Positions 1-9,215 of a DNA stretch of 64,000 nucleotides are shown piece by piece. Under the pieces are notes generated by a model that searched no databases, was not told where the DNA came from, and was given only the letters and a program-made list of their open reading frames with translations. Numbering within the stretch: the first letter of the stretch is position 1; each line of letters opens with the position of its first letter. Made by a program: the position numbers and the translations under genes. Source of the stretch: Xylophilus sp. Leaf220 (lineage in GTDB: Bacteria > Pseudomonadota > Gammaproteobacteria > Burkholderiales > Burkholderiaceae_C); NCBI RefSeq assembly GCF_001421705.1, contig NZ_LMKO01000028.1:41733-105732 (forward strand), written 5' to 3'.

Positions 1-1
1 G

Positions 2-403
2 CCCTTCCTGTGCTTCACCGCCACCGGCGGCGCCCGGATGCAGGAGGGCCTGCTCTCCCTGATGCAGATGGCCAAGACCAATGCGGCGCTGACCCGGCTC
101 GCCAAGAAGGGACTGCCCTACATCAGCGTGCTGACCGACCCGACGATGGGCGGCGTCTCGGCCGGCTTCGCCTTCGTGGGCGACATCGTGATCGCCGAGC
201 CCAAGGCGCTGATCGGCTTCGCCGGCCCGCGGGTGATCGAATCGACCGTGCGGGTCACCTTGCCCGAAGGCTTCCAGCGCGCGGAGTTCCTGCAGACCAA
301 GGGCGCGGTCGACTTCATCTGCGACCGCCGCCAGCTGCGCAAGACCGTCGCCAGCGCGCTGGCCATGCTGCAGCGCCTGCCGGCCGACGCCGCCGTCGAA
401 TAA
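2..403 (+). CDS. accD: Acetyl-CoA carboxylase carboxyltransferase subunit beta (3' part)
   Basis: This is the C-terminal part of AccD; the gene begins before the window. AccD pairs with AccA to transfer carboxyl from carboxybiotin to acetyl-CoA, making malonyl-CoA in the cytoplasm. The visible frame shows the conserved [16 protein letters not shown] stretch near base 2, then [18 protein letters not shown] and GFAGPRVIE, which are typical of the carboxyltransferase beta fold. The N-terminal zinc finger lies outside the window. The downstream gene is on the opposite strand, so accD ends a transcription unit, and a GC-rich hairpin follows the stop directly. Confidence 0.95.
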   Translation, partial: PFLCFTATGGARMQEGLLSLMQMAKTNAALTRLAKKGLPYISVLTDPTMGGVSAGFAFVGDIVIAEPKALIGFAGPRVIESTVRVTLPEGFQRAEFLQTKGAVDFICDRRQLRKTVASALAMLQRLPADAAVE

Positions 404-420
404 GGGCGGTCGCACCGCCC
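404..420 (+). terminator. Hairpin after accD
   Basis: A perfect 7-bp stem (GGGCGGT / ACCGCCC, loop CGC) begins immediately after the accD stop. It lies between the convergent accD and yggT-like genes. No T tract follows, so intrinsic termination is inferred only from its position. Confidence 0.4.
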
Positions 421-433
421 CGGGCGGCTGCGG

Positions 434-988
434 CTAGATCAGCCGCAGCACCTCGCCCTGCAGTCCGCCCAGCACCATGCCGGCCACCTGCAGCAGGATC
501 AGCGCCACCAGCGGCGAGAAATCGAAGCCGCCCACCGACGGCAGGTGGCGGCGCAGCGGCGCGACGATCGGCGCGCACAGCCGCTCGGCGATCGGCATCA
601 GCGGCGAATGGGGCTGCACCCAGGACATCACCGCGTACACGATCAGCAGCGCGGTGAACATCGAGATCGCCAGCTGCGCCAGCGCGAAGAGCGCGATCAC
701 CGGCAGGTAGCCGGCCGGCGTCACCGCACCCAGCACGCCCCACAGGATCAGCAGCTTAGCCAGCACCAGCAGGTACGCTGCCAGGAGGCTCGCCATGTCC
801 CAGCGTCCCCAGGCCGGCACCACGCGCCGCAGCGGCATCACGATCCAGTCGGTGATCGCGAACACCAGACGGCCCACCGGATTGCCGAAGGGCACCCGCT
901 GCGCCTGCATGTAGAGCCGCAGCAGACAGGCCCCGCCGACGAAGGCGACCGCGATGTCCAGGAGGAACGACAGGATTTGGTAGAGCAT
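434..988 (-). CDS. YggT family integral membrane protein
   Basis: The 184-residue product is almost wholly hydrophobic and looks like two tandem YGGT domains. Each half has transmembrane segments followed by a P-L-R-R motif: 'ITDWIVMPLRRVVP' near residue 45 and 'LCAPIVAPLRRHLP' near residue 138. YggT proteins sit in the cytoplasmic membrane. Their biochemical role is poorly defined, though links to osmotic tolerance and cell division have been proposed. The gene converges with accD and is divergent from the LON-domain gene, with about 50 bp between the two starts. Confidence 0.85.
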   Translation of the reverse strand: MLYQILSFLLDIAVAFVGGACLLRLYMQAQRVPFGNPVGRLVFAITDWIVMPLRRVVPAWGRWDMASLLAAYLLVLAKLLILWGVLGAVTPAGYLPVIALFALAQLAISMFTALLIVYAVMSWVQPHSPLMPIAERLCAPIVAPLRRHLPSVGGFDFSPLVALILLQVAGMVLGGLQGEVLRLI

Positions 989-1038
989 GGAGGCGCCGGT
1001 GAGCAGGGAGGTCGGGAGCCGTGGGATGATAGCCGCCG

Positions 1039-1680
1039 ATGTCCCAAGACCTGAGCCTGACCTCGCTGCCCTTGTTCCCTTTGGGCTCGGTGCTGTTTCC
1101 CGGCGGCGTGCTGTCGCTGCGCATCTTCGAGGTGCGCTACCTCGACATGGTCCGCCGCTGCCATGCGGCCGGCGCGCCCTTCGGTGTGGTGGCGCTGACG
1201 GCCGGCTCGGAGGTGCGGGTGGCCGGCGGCGCCACCGAGTCCTTCAACACCGTCGGCACCCTGGCCACGATCGAGACGCTCGACGCGCCGCAGCCCGGCC
1301 TGCTGGTGCTGCGCTGCACCGGCACCCAGCGCTTCCGGATCGAGCGCCAGGAGCAGCTCCGCCACGGCCTCTGGATCGCCGACGTGAAGCAGATCGACGA
1401 CGACCTCGCGGTGCAGGTGCCCGAGGACCTGCAGCCGACCGCCGATGCGCTGCAGCAGCTGATCGACACGCTGGAGCAGCGCCCGGCCCCGCCCGAGGCG
1501 CCGCCGCTGCCGCTGGCGCCGCCCTGGCGGCTCGACGACTGCGGCTGGGTGTCCAACCGCTGGTGCGAGCTGCTGCCGATGCCGCTGGAGCTGCGCCAGC
1601 GGCTGATGGCGCTGGAGAACCCGGTGGTACGGCTCGAACTCGTCGGCGATATCCTCACCCGCAACGGCCTTACTCCCTAG
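1039..1680 (+). CDS. LON peptidase substrate-binding domain protein
   Basis: The 213-residue protein matches the stand-alone LON N-terminal (substrate-binding, PUA-like) domain. It opens with 'LPLFPLGSVLFPGG', followed by 'LRIFEVRYLDMV', both hallmarks of this family. It has neither the AAA+ nor the protease domain of Lon. Such proteins are usually annotated as hypothetical or peptidase S16 and may bind unfolded substrates; no enzymatic role is supported. The ATG at 1039 gives the natural N-terminus. The gene ends inside the base of the large palindrome that precedes lysS. Confidence 0.85.
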   Translation: MSQDLSLTSLPLFPLGSVLFPGGVLSLRIFEVRYLDMVRRCHAAGAPFGVVALTAGSEVRVAGGATESFNTVGTLATIETLDAPQPGLLVLRCTGTQRFRIERQEQLRHGLWIADVKQIDDDLAVQVPEDLQPTADALQQLIDTLEQRPAPPEAPPLPLAPPWRLDDCGWVSNRWCELLPMPLELRQRLMALENPVVRLELVGDILTRNGLTP

Positions 1681-1800
1681 AAGGGGCATCAAGCTACTGC
1701 GCGGGCCGATCTCGCGTTTGCGGTCCTCGATGTACGGGAGTACATCTCCGGTCCTCTACGCGAGCTAGGCCCGCTCGCTACGCTTGCTGCTCCCTTCTAG
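1678..1800. repeat. Large imperfect palindrome upstream of lysS
   Basis: A roughly 120-bp inverted repeat is centred between 1737 and 1738. The innermost arms are GATGTAC (1729-1735) and GTACATC (1740-1746) around GGGA. Further out, GCGGGCC...CTCGCGT (1701-1716) pairs with ACGCGAG...GGCCCGC (about 1759-1774). The outer ends CTAGAAGGG (1678-1686) and CCCTTCTAG (1792-1800) also pair. It could fold into a cruciform, or into a long RNA hairpin in the lysS leader. It looks like a mobile extragenic palindrome rather than a simple terminator, as no T tract flanks it. Confidence 0.8.
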
Positions 1801-1909
1801 CGGTGCGCCAGAGGGCGGGTGCATGACATACCGGGATACCGCCTCGGCAAAACTTAGAATCGCGGGTTTCGCCTGCCGAATGCGGCCTTGCCGCCGCCAC
1901 TGCTCCACC

Positions 1910-3454
1910 ATGTCCGACACCACCCGCCCTGCCACCGCACCGGCCGCACCCGCCGCCGACGAAAACCAGTTGATCGCCGAACGGCGGGAGAAGTTGAAGG
2001 GGCTGCGGGCCGCGCAGGCCGCGGGGGGCGGCGTCGCGTTTCCCAACGACTTCAAGCCCGCCGACCGGGCGGCCGCCCTGCAGGCCGCGCATGGCGCGAC
2101 CGATGCCGAGGCGCTGGAAGCGCAGCCGGTGGTGGCCAGCGTCGCGGGGCGGATGATGCTCAAGCGCGTCATGGGCAAGGCCAGCTTCGCCACGGTGCAG
2201 GACAGCACCGGCCGGATCCAGCTCTACGTCACCCGCGACGCGGTGGGCGACGAGGCGTACGCCGCCTTCAAGCACTGGGACCTGGGCGACATCGTGGCCG
2301 CCACCGGCACCGCGTTCAAGACCAGGACCGGCGAGCTGTCGATCAAGGTGACCGAACTGCGCATGCTCACCAAGAGCCTGCGGCCGCTGCCCGACAAGTT
2401 CCACGGCATGGCCGACCAGGAGCAGAAGTACCGCCAGCGCTATGTCGACCTGATCACCGACGAGAACGCCCGCGCCCGCTTCACGGCGCGCAGCAAGGCG
2501 GTGTCGGCGCTGCGCGAGTTCATGGTGTCGCACGACTTCCTGGAGGTCGAGACGCCGATGCTGCACCCGATCCCCGGCGGCGCCAACGCCAAGCCGTTCA
2601 AGACGCACCACAACGCGCTCGACCAGGAGATGTTCCTGCGGATCGCGCCCGAGCTCTACCTCAAGCGCCTGATCGTGGGCGGATTCGAGCGGGTGTTCGA
2701 GATCAACCGCAGCTACCGCAACGAAGGCATCAGCGTGCGGCACAACCCCGAGTTCACGATGATGGAGTTCTACGCGGCGTACTGGAACTACCGTGACCTG
2801 ATGGACTTCACCGAGACGCTGATCCGCACTATCGCCGAGAAGGCCGCGGGTGGCCAGCAGCTCAGCTACGGTGGCAAGCCGGTCGACCTGGGCCAGCCGT
2901 TCGAGCGGCTGACGATCCGCGAAGCGATCGTCAAGTACACCGAGGCCGGCGACAGGGTGGACGACGCCGAATGGCTGACCCACGCCGTCAGGAAGCTGGG
3001 CCTGTCGGAAGAAAAGCACCGCCTCTCCGGCCGCAGCCTGGCCAGCCTGCAGGTGCTGTACTTCGAGGAGACCGTCGAGGAAAAGCTCTGGCAGCCGACC
3101 TTCATCATGGAGCACCCGACCGAGATCAGCCCGCTGGCCCGCGCCAACGACGACCGGCCCGAAGTGACCGAGCGATTCGAGCTCTACATCACCGGCCGCG
3201 AGTTCGGCAACGGCTTCTCCGAGCTGAACGACGCCGAGGACCAGGCCGCCCGCTTCAACGCCCAGGTCGATGCCAAGGACAGCGGCGACGACGAAGCCAT
3301 GTTCTACGACCACGACTTCGTGCGGGCGCTCGAGTACGGCATGCCGCCCACCGGCGGCTGCGGCATCGGCATCGACCGGCTGATGATGCTGCTGACCGAT
3401 TCGCCCAGCATCCGCGACGTGATCCTGTTCCCCGCCCTGCGCCGCGAAGCCTGA
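1910..3454 (+). CDS. lysS: Lysyl-tRNA synthetase, class II
   Basis: LysS charges tRNA-Lys with lysine in the cytoplasm. The 514-residue protein has an N-terminal OB-fold anticodon-binding domain (about residues 60-170) and a class II catalytic domain. Motif 2 reads '[17 protein letters not shown]', and motif 3 reads '[13 protein letters not shown]' near the C-terminus. The frame is open upstream to 1784, but the ATG at 1910 ([11 protein letters not shown]) gives the normal family length. No strong Shine-Dalgarno sequence precedes it. The first 20 residues are Ala/Pro-rich. The upstream palindrome leaves about 110 bp for a promoter and leader. Confidence 0.96.
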   Translation: MSDTTRPATAPAAPAADENQLIAERREKLKGLRAAQAAGGGVAFPNDFKPADRAAALQAAHGATDAEALEAQPVVASVAGRMMLKRVMGKASFATVQDSTGRIQLYVTRDAVGDEAYAAFKHWDLGDIVAATGTAFKTRTGELSIKVTELRMLTKSLRPLPDKFHGMADQEQKYRQRYVDLITDENARARFTARSKAVSALREFMVSHDFLEVETPMLHPIPGGANAKPFKTHHNALDQEMFLRIAPELYLKRLIVGGFERVFEINRSYRNEGISVRHNPEFTMMEFYAAYWNYRDLMDFTETLIRTIAEKAAGGQQLSYGGKPVDLGQPFERLTIREAIVKYTEAGDRVDDAEWLTHAVRKLGLSEEKHRLSGRSLASLQVLYFEETVEEKLWQPTFIMEHPTEISPLARANDDRPEVTERFELYITGREFGNGFSELNDAEDQAARFNAQVDAKDSGDDEAMFYDHDFVRALEYGMPPTGGCGIGIDRLMMLLTDSPSIRDVILFPALRREA

Positions 3455-3587
3455 GTCGCGTAAGCGGGTGCGTCGGGTGGCAGGGCCGCGTCAGAAGGTT
3501 GCATGCGTACAACAAATGTGACCATTTGCATCCAATCTACATAGTGGGTGCGTAACGTCGGGGGTACCCAGCTCCGTCCCTGCCCCC

Positions 3588-4631
3588 ATGAGCCGATCCG
3601 CAGCTTCGCTTCCACCCGCGCCGATGCAGCCCGCCGACGGCGACCCGGACGCCGACTTCACCGTGCTGGTCGTGGAAGACCAGAAATCCGTCCGCCATGC
3701 CCTGGTGGCCAACCTGCGTACCGCCGGGGTGGCCAACATCATGGAAGCGGCCGGCAGTGCCGAAGCGGTGGACCTGTTCCGCACCCGACGGCCGGACATG
3801 GTGCTGCTCGACGTGGTGCTGCCGGAAAACGACGGCTACTGGGTAGCCCAGCAGATGCGGCAGACCGAGGCGGGCGGCGAGTGGACGCCGATCATCTTCC
3901 TCTCGTCGCTCGACAGCGACCTCGATCTCTGGCGCGGCATCGAGTCGGGCGGCGACGACTACCTCACCAAGCCGGTCAAGCCGGTGGTGCTGCTGGCCAA
4001 GCTGCGCGCGATGCGCCGTCTTCTCGACATGCGCCGGCGCCTGACCGCCCTGTCGGACGAGCTGCACAACGCGAACCGCTGGCTCAACACGATGGTCGAG
4101 CGCGACGCGCTGACCGGGCTGGTCAACCGGCGCGGCCTCGACCGGCTGCTGCACCAGGAGATCGCCGCCGGGCGGCGCGACGGCCTGCCGCTGACGGTGA
4201 TGCTCTGCGACCTGGACTACTTCAAGCTCTACAACGACCGCCTGGGCCACCTGAGCGGCGACGCCTGCCTGCGCCAGGTGGGGCACCTGCTGCAGCAGGT
4301 ATGCATGCGGCCGCGCGACATCGCGGCCCGCTACGGCGGCGAGGAGTTCGCGCTGATCCTGCCCAACACGCCCCGCTCCGGCGCCATGACATTCGCCCGG
4401 GCGCTGGCGCAGTTGTTGCGCAGCCAGGAAATCGCCCATCCCGCCTCGCCCATGGGCCCGCGCCTGACGCTTTCGGGCGGCATCACCACCTGCGTGCCCG
4501 ACGCCCTGACCAGCGCCGAGAGCATGCTGATGCGGGCCGACGAGGCGCTCTACGCCGCCAAGGCCCAGGGCCGCAACCGCTTCTTCAGCTTCGAGATCCA
4601 GATGGACACGGTGGAGCAGCGGCTCGGGTGA
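3588..4631 (+). CDS. Response regulator with diguanylate cyclase output (REC-GGDEF)
   Basis: The 347-residue cytoplasmic protein joins a receiver domain (about residues 22-145, phosphoacceptor Asp75 in 'VLLDVVLP') to a GGDEF domain. The active-site loop is GGEEF at residues 250-254, a functional variant. An allosteric inhibition site, RPRD (241-244), lies exactly five residues before it. It should therefore make cyclic di-GMP on phosphorylation and be feedback-inhibited, in the manner of PleD or WspR. No partner kinase is adjacent, so the input is unknown. It has its own intergenic region (3455-3587) and converges with nagZ. Confidence 0.92.
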   Translation: MSRSAASLPPAPMQPADGDPDADFTVLVVEDQKSVRHALVANLRTAGVANIMEAAGSAEAVDLFRTRRPDMVLLDVVLPENDGYWVAQQMRQTEAGGEWTPIIFLSSLDSDLDLWRGIESGGDDYLTKPVKPVVLLAKLRAMRRLLDMRRRLTALSDELHNANRWLNTMVERDALTGLVNRRGLDRLLHQEIAAGRRDGLPLTVMLCDLDYFKLYNDRLGHLSGDACLRQVGHLLQQVCMRPRDIAARYGGEEFALILPNTPRSGAMTFARALAQLLRSQEIAHPASPMGPRLTLSGGITTCVPDALTSAESMLMRADEALYAAKAQGRNRFFSFEIQMDTVEQRLG

Positions 4632-4665
4632 TGCGGCGGGCCCGCCCTGCGGGCCATTCTCAGGA

Positions 4666-4722
4666 GAAAAATAGCCAGGGCCGGCCTGGATCGCCGACCG
4701 TATGCTATTGATTCGATAGCAT
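4666..4722. repeat. Dispersed palindromic element, copy 1
   Basis: This lies between the convergent diguanylate cyclase and nagZ genes. The core GCTATTGATTCGATAGC (4704-4720) is a near-perfect palindrome, and a degraded GCCGGC-type stem precedes it. The element abuts the nagZ stop codon. It belongs to the same family as the copies near 6290, 21670, 36370, 44390, 51510 and 54990. Confidence 0.75.
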
Positions 4723-5822
4723 CAGAGCGCTGCGAGTAGACCGCGGGCATGGCGGTAGGCCGGCTGCGCCTGCAGCGCATCCCACCCCGGTGCCGGGGCC
4801 GCCGGCAGCAGCGCCCGGCGCCGGGCCTCCGATGCGGCGCTGGCGGTCGCGCTCCCGGCGCACAGCGCCTGGCGCACGCCGTCGATCAGCGCATCCACCC
4901 CGGCGCCGTCGCCCAGGCTCTGGTTGCAGAGCAGCGCCAGGTCGCAGCCGGCGCCGAGCGCGGCCAGCGCCGCCTCGGCGTGGCTCACCAGCCGGCCCTC
5001 GATACGGCGGGCGCCTTCCATGCTCAGGTCGTCGCTGAAGACGGCGCCCTGGAAGCCCAGGCGCGCCCGCAGCACCTCCTGCAGCCAGATGCGCGAGAAG
5101 CCTGCCGGCCGCGCATCGACCTTCGGGTAGATGACATGCGCCGGCATCACCGCGGCGAGGCTGGCCGACAGCCACGCGTAGGGCGCGGCGTCGTCGGCCA
5201 GCAGCGTGTCGAGGCTGCGGCGGTCGACGGGGATGTCGGTGTGCGAGTCGGCCCGCACCTTGCCGTGCCCGGGAAAGTGCTTGCCGCAGTGGGCCATGCC
5301 GGCCCGCAGCATGCCGTGGGCCAGCGCCTGGGCGAGCGCCGCCACCACCCGCGCATCGCGGTGGAAGGCACGGTCGCCGATCACCCCGCTCGCGCCGTGG
5401 TCCAGGTCGAGCACCGGGGCGAAGCTGAAGTCGATGCCGCAGGCGCGCAACTCGGCGGCCAGCACCTGGCCGGCGGCGGTGGCGGCGTTCAGCGCGTGCA
5501 TGGCGCCGCTGCCCGCCGCGCCGCGGCCGTCGTGCATCCAGGCGGCGCCCAGCGCCCGCATCGGCGGCAGGTGGGTGAAACCGTCCTGCCGGAAGCGTTG
5601 CACCCGGCCGCCCTCGTGGTCGATGCAGACCAGCAGGTCGGGCCGCACGGCCTTGATCTCGGTCGAGAGCGCGGTGATCTGCGCCCGGCTCTCCCAGTTG
5701 CGGCTGAAGTAGATCAGCCCGCCGACCAGCGGATCGGACAGCCGGCGCCGGTCGTCGGCGTTGAGCGCCGTGCCGGCGATGTCGATGATCAGGGGCGCGT
5801 AGGCGGTCTCGGCAGCGGTCAT
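4722..5822 (-). CDS. nagZ: Beta-N-acetylhexosaminidase
   Basis: NagZ is a family 3 glycoside hydrolase that removes N-acetylglucosamine from anhydro-muropeptides in cytoplasmic cell-wall recycling. The 366-residue length fits proteobacterial NagZ. Visible signatures are 'CIDHEGGRVQRF', the catalytic loop 'KHFPGHGKVRADSHTD' with its His/Asp pair, and 'FSDDLSMEGA' carrying the nucleophilic Asp. It is the last gene of the lepA-to-nagZ minus-strand run, 33 bp after acpS. NagZ products can influence AmpC beta-lactamase induction where AmpR is present; none is seen here. Confidence 0.95.
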   Translation of the reverse strand: MTAAETAYAPLIIDIAGTALNADDRRRLSDPLVGGLIYFSRNWESRAQITALSTEIKAVRPDLLVCIDHEGGRVQRFRQDGFTHLPPMRALGAAWMHDGRGAAGSGAMHALNAATAAGQVLAAELRACGIDFSFAPVLDLDHGASGVIGDRAFHRDARVVAALAQALAHGMLRAGMAHCGKHFPGHGKVRADSHTDIPVDRRSLDTLLADDAAPYAWLSASLAAVMPAHVIYPKVDARPAGFSRIWLQEVLRARLGFQGAVFSDDLSMEGARRIEGRLVSHAEAALAALGAGCDLALLCNQSLGDGAGVDALIDGVRQALCAGSATASAASEARRRALLPAAPAPGWDALQAQPAYRHARGLLAAL

Positions 5823-5855
5823 GGGGGCGTTCGGGATGCGGGGGCAGGACGCGCG

Positions 5856-6251
5856 TCAGGCGTCGGTCTCGACCACCACGAAGGTGGCGGCGTAGTCGGT
5901 CTCGTCGGTCACGGTGACGTGGGCGCGCAGGCCGCGCTCGGCGCACCAGGTCTTCAAGGCGCCGTGCAGCACGATGGTCGGCCGGCCGCCGGGCAGGTTG
6001 AGGATCTCGCACAGGCGCCACGACATCGGCGACACCATGCCCAGGCCGATCGCCTTGCTGAAGGCTTCCTTGGCCGAGAAACGGGTGGCCAGGTAGCGCA
6101 CGCCGCGCTCGGGCCAGCGTGCGCTGCGGGCCCGCCAGACGGCCAGTTCGTCCTCCCCCAGCACCCGCTCGGCGAAGCGGTCGCCGTGGCGGCCCAGGCT
6201 GGCGCGGATGCGCCGCACGTCGCAGATGTCGGTGCCGATGCCGTAGATCAT
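5856..6251 (-). CDS. acpS: Holo-[acyl-carrier-protein] synthase
   Basis: AcpS transfers 4'-phosphopantetheine from CoA to the serine of apo-ACP. The chosen start gives '[15 protein letters not shown]', the canonical N-terminus with the Mg-binding Asp; the open frame extends 13 codons further upstream but that part is not family-like. The second signature, '[13 protein letters not shown]', is present. Length is 131 residues. The gene lies between pdxJ and nagZ, a conserved proteobacterial order (pdxJ-acpS). Its substrate, AcpP, is encoded at 19523-19762. A repeat element separates it from pdxJ. Confidence 0.95.
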   Translation of the reverse strand: MIYGIGTDICDVRRIRASLGRHGDRFAERVLGEDELAVWRARSARWPERGVRYLATRFSAKEAFSKAIGLGMVSPMSWRLCEILNLPGGRPTIVLHGALKTWCAERGLRAHVTVTDETDYAATFVVVETDA

Positions 6252-6265
6252 GGTTTCATAAGCCC

Positions 6266-6313
6266 AACAGGCCTCCAGCCGGCGCTGCACGCCGGCCTCT
6301 AGCTATCAATTCA
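6266..6313. repeat. Dispersed palindromic element, copy 2 (truncated core)
   Basis: It shows the GCCGGC-N7-GCCGGC stem and the start of the core (GCTATCAATTCA, from 6302), but the right arm of the core is lost. The pdxJ stop codon (6311-6313, complement) lies inside the core. The element fills the acpS-pdxJ gap. Confidence 0.7.
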
Positions 6314-7108
6314 GGAGTGACCAGTCGTGGAGCCGTCGGCGATGGCCTGCCGGTAGGCCTGCACCGTGGCGGCATAGCCCAGCTCCAGCGCATCGGCGAT
6401 CAGGGCATGGCCGATCGAGACTTCCAGCAGGCCCGGCACGCCGCGCACGAAGGCCGGCAGGTTGTCGCGGTTCAGGTCGTGGCCGGCGTTGACGCCCAGG
6501 CCCGCGTCCAGCGCGGCCTGGGCAGCGGCGCGGTAGCGCTCCAGCTCGGCGGCGGCGCGGTCGGTGCCCCACGCGGCGGCGTAGGGCTCGGTGTAGAGCT
6601 CGACCCGGTCGGCGCCTACTGCGCGGGCCGCGGCCATCTGCTCGGGAAGCGGGTCCATGAAGAGGCTGACACGCACGCCCAGCGCACGGCATTCGGCGAT
6701 CAGGGGCGCCAGGCGCTCGGCGTCCTGCGGAAAGCTCCAGCCGTGGTCGCTGGTGAACTGGTCCTCGCTGTCGGGCACGAAGGTGGCCTGCTGCGGTCGC
6801 ACACGGCGGATGAAATCCATCAGGTTCTGCGACGGGTTGCCTTCCATGTTGAATTCGCGGCCCGGCCATGCCTGCATCAGCTCGGCCAGTTCGTACACGT
6901 CGCCCGCCCGGATGTGGCGCTCGTCCGGCCGGGGGTGCACCGTGATGCCCTGTGCGCCGGCCTCCAGGCACAGCCCGGCGGCCCGGGTCACGCTGGGAAT
7001 GCCCAGGTGCCGGGTGTTGCGCACCAGCGCGACCTTGTTGACGTTGACCGACAGCGCGGTGGCGTGCGGACGGGCGGTGGCGAAGGGGGTGGCGGTCGCG
7101 TCGGTCAT
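6311..7108 (-). CDS. pdxJ: Pyridoxine 5'-phosphate synthase
   Basis: PdxJ condenses 1-deoxyxylulose-5-phosphate with 3-amino-2-oxopropyl phosphate to form pyridoxine 5'-phosphate. The 265-residue protein shows '[15 protein letters not shown]', '[13 protein letters not shown]', 'EFNMEG' and 'GHDLNRDN', all typical of its TIM barrel. The ATG at 7108 overlaps the recO stop by ATGA, indicating translational coupling. The order recO-pdxJ-acpS is the same as in Escherichia coli. The last codons and stop fall in a dispersed repeat, so the C-terminal tail (STTGHS) may not be native. Confidence 0.96.
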   Translation of the reverse strand: MTDATATPFATARPHATALSVNVNKVALVRNTRHLGIPSVTRAAGLCLEAGAQGITVHPRPDERHIRAGDVYELAELMQAWPGREFNMEGNPSQNLMDFIRRVRPQQATFVPDSEDQFTSDHGWSFPQDAERLAPLIAECRALGVRVSLFMDPLPEQMAAARAVGADRVELYTEPYAAAWGTDRAAAELERYRAAAQAALDAGLGVNAGHDLNRDNLPAFVRGVPGLLEVSIGHALIADALELGYAATVQAYRQAIADGSTTGHS

Positions 7109-7866
7109 AGGGCTTGCAGGTCCATCATCATCTGGCGGGTGCGCAGGGTGGTCACGCCGCAATGGTAGTGGAGCAGGTGGCGCAGCTGCGGCTTCAGCTC
7201 GGCGGCGGCATCGGCCGCGGCGCGCAGGGTGGCGGTGAAGGCGTCGTCCGCGTCCAGGCTGCGGTGCAGGCCCTGCCACTGCGCGCCCGAAAGCGACACC
7301 CGGTCGTCGTCGTGCGCCACCCGCAGCCCGCCTTCGGCGACCAGCACGTAGCGCTCGTCCGGCACCAGGGGCCGCTGCGTCGCCGTCTCCCGGTCGAGCG
7401 ACGGCAGGAATCCCACCTCGCGCAGCAGCCGCAGCTCGAAGGCCCGCAGCACCGGCTGCAGCGCCTCGCCATGCTGCGAGGCCAGCACCCGCACCACCGC
7501 CGCGTAGGCATCGAACAGCGCCGGATGTGCATCGTCGCGCGCCAGCAGGCGGATCAGCAGCTCGTTCAGGTAATAGCCCGACAGCAGCGCATCGCCCGTC
7601 GGCATCACATGCCCGCCGGCCCACTCGGCCCCGCGCAGCGTGTGGATCTCGGCGCCCTCCCCCGGCGACAGCGTCCAGGTCAGCCGCAGCGGCTGCAGCG
7701 GTAGCAGCACCGGCCGAAAGTTGGACGTCGGCTTCTTCGCCCCCTTCGCCACCAGCGCCACCCGCCCGTGCGACCGGCTGAACACATCCAGGATCAGGCT
7801 GGACTCGCTCCAGGCGTACTGGTGCAGCACGAACCCCGGCTCGTCACCGACCCGCTTGAGCGCCAT
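7105..7866 (-). CDS. recO: DNA repair protein RecO
   Basis: RecO works with RecF and RecR to load RecA on SSB-coated gapped DNA and anneals single strands. The 253-residue protein has the N-terminal OB-fold signature '[36 protein letters not shown]' (given here as its key segment) and a helical C-terminal region with '[11 protein letters not shown]'. It lacks an obvious zinc cluster, as do many betaproteobacterial RecO proteins. It is translationally coupled to pdxJ. A 250-bp gap holding a tandem repeat separates it from era, which is unusual because era and recO are normally tightly linked. Confidence 0.94.
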   Translation of the reverse strand: MALKRVGDEPGFVLHQYAWSESSLILDVFSRSHGRVALVAKGAKKPTSNFRPVLLPLQPLRLTWTLSPGEGAEIHTLRGAEWAGGHVMPTGDALLSGYYLNELLIRLLARDDAHPALFDAYAAVVRVLASQHGEALQPVLRAFELRLLREVGFLPSLDRETATQRPLVPDERYVLVAEGGLRVAHDDDRVSLSGAQWQGLHRSLDADDAFTATLRAAADAAAELKPQLRHLLHYHCGVTTLRTRQMMMDLQAL

Positions 7867-7927
7867 ATCCAGCGATGAGAAACGCCGCGCGCCCGCCCTT
7901 CAAGCGAGCGCAGCGAATCGCCCGCCT

Positions 7928-8117
7928 CAGGGTGCCGGCGATCCGGCTTTGCCGGGCGCCCAGCACCGCCCCCGGCAGGGGGTAGGCGAAGACGCGCAGC
8001 GCGCAGCCTGGGGGCGAGCCCATCCCAGGGTGCCGGCGATCCGGCTTCGCCGGTCGCCCAGCACCGCCCCCGGAAGGGGGTAGGCGAAGACGCGAAGCGC
8101 GAAGCCTGGGGGAGATC
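7928..8117. repeat. 98-bp tandem direct repeat, two copies, between era and recO
   Basis: Copy one runs 7928-8025 and copy two starts at 8026 and reaches about 8117, with a unit of 98 bp and roughly 90% identity by eye. Each unit begins CAGGGTGCCGGCGATCCGGC and contains GGGGGTAGGCGAAGACGCG. Internal inverted repeats include CCGGCNNNGCCGG-like arms. The units are GC-rich and read open on the minus strand, but the encoded peptide is low-complexity and only a by-product. It resembles Comamonadaceae intergenic repeats that I remember, unverified. Confidence 0.85.
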
Positions 8118-9215
8118 TCACTCATACCCAAACGACCGCACCCGCGCCTCGTCGTCCGCCCAGCCCGAGCGCACCTTGACCCACAGCTCGATGAACACCT
8201 TGCAGTCCATCAGCTTCTCCAGTTCCTGGCGCGCCTCGGTGCCGATGCGCTTCAGCCGCTCGCCCTTGTCGCCGATCACCATCGCCTTGTGGCCGTCGCG
8301 CTCGACCACGATGGTGGCGGCGATGCGCAGCATCCGGCCGTGGGTCTTGCTCTTTTCTTCGTCGAACTTGTCGATGATGACGGTCGAGGTGTAGGGCAGC
8401 TCGTCGCCGGTGAAGCGGAACAGTTTCTCGCGCACCGTCTCGCTGGCCAGGAATTTCTCGCTGCGGTCGGTCAGCTCTTCCGGCGAGTAGAACCAACCCT
8501 GCTGCGGCAGATACTTGGCGCAGATGCCGAACAGCCGCTCGATGTCGCCCTTGTTCTTGGCCGACATCGGGACGAACTCGGCGAACGGGTGGCGCTCCTG
8601 CATGCCCTTCAACCACGGCGGCATCTCGGCGCGGCGCAGCACGCTGTCCAGCTTGTTGGCGATCAGCAGCGCCGGAATGCCGGGCTTGAGCAGCGACAGC
8701 ACCTTGGCATCGGCCAGGGTGAAGCTGCCCGCCTCGACCACGAACAGCACCAGGTCCACGTCGCCGATGGCGCCCAGCACCGTCTTGTTGAGCGACTTGT
8801 TCAGTGCGGTGCCGTGCCGGGTCTGGAATCCGGGCGTGTCGACGAAGATGAACTGCGTCTCCTCGCGGGTCTTGATGCCGGTGATGCGGTGGCGCGTGGT
8901 CTGCGCCTTGCGCGAGGTGATGCTGATCTTCTGGCCGACCAGCGCGTTCAGCAGCGTCGACTTGCCCACGTTGGGCTTGCCGACGATGGCGATCACGCCG
9001 CAGCGCTGGGACGCGACCGGCACGTCGGTCGCCACCACGCCCGGGCGGGCGGCGGCCAGCATCGCGCCGAGCGGATCGGCATCGGCCGGCGAGGCCGCAG
9101 GGGCGGCTCCGGGCGCGGCAGAGCTTGCAGGGACTGCGCCCAGGGCATCGGGTGCGGCCGCAGGCGGCTCCACGCCACCGTGTGCAGCACTATTGTCGGT
9201 AGCGTCGTTGTTCAT
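8118..9215 (-). CDS. era: GTPase Era with long N-terminal extension
   Basis: Era is an essential GTPase that binds 16S rRNA and assists 30S maturation. G1 is 'GKPNVGKST' (about residues 79-87), G3 is 'DTPGF', G4 is 'NKLD', and the C-terminal KH domain carries '[12 protein letters not shown]'. The ATG at 9215 overlaps the rnc stop by ATGA, which fixes the start. The product is 365 residues against about 300 for E. coli Era. The extra ~65 residues are an Ala/Pro/Asp-rich, probably disordered N-terminus. Coupling to rnc (RNase III) is a conserved arrangement for rRNA processing. Confidence 0.95.
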   Translation of the reverse strand: MNNDATDNSAAHGGVEPPAAAPDALGAVPASSAAPGAAPAASPADADPLGAMLAAARPGVVATDVPVASQRCGVIAIVGKPNVGKSTLLNALVGQKISITSRKAQTTRHRITGIKTREETQFIFVDTPGFQTRHGTALNKSLNKTVLGAIGDVDLVLFVVEAGSFTLADAKVLSLLKPGIPALLIANKLDSVLRRAEMPPWLKGMQERHPFAEFVPMSAKNKGDIERLFGICAKYLPQQGWFYSPEELTDRSEKFLASETVREKLFRFTGDELPYTSTVIIDKFDEEKSKTHGRMLRIAATIVVERDGHKAMVIGDKGERLKRIGTEARQELEKLMDCKVFIELWVKVRSGWADDEARVRSFGYE

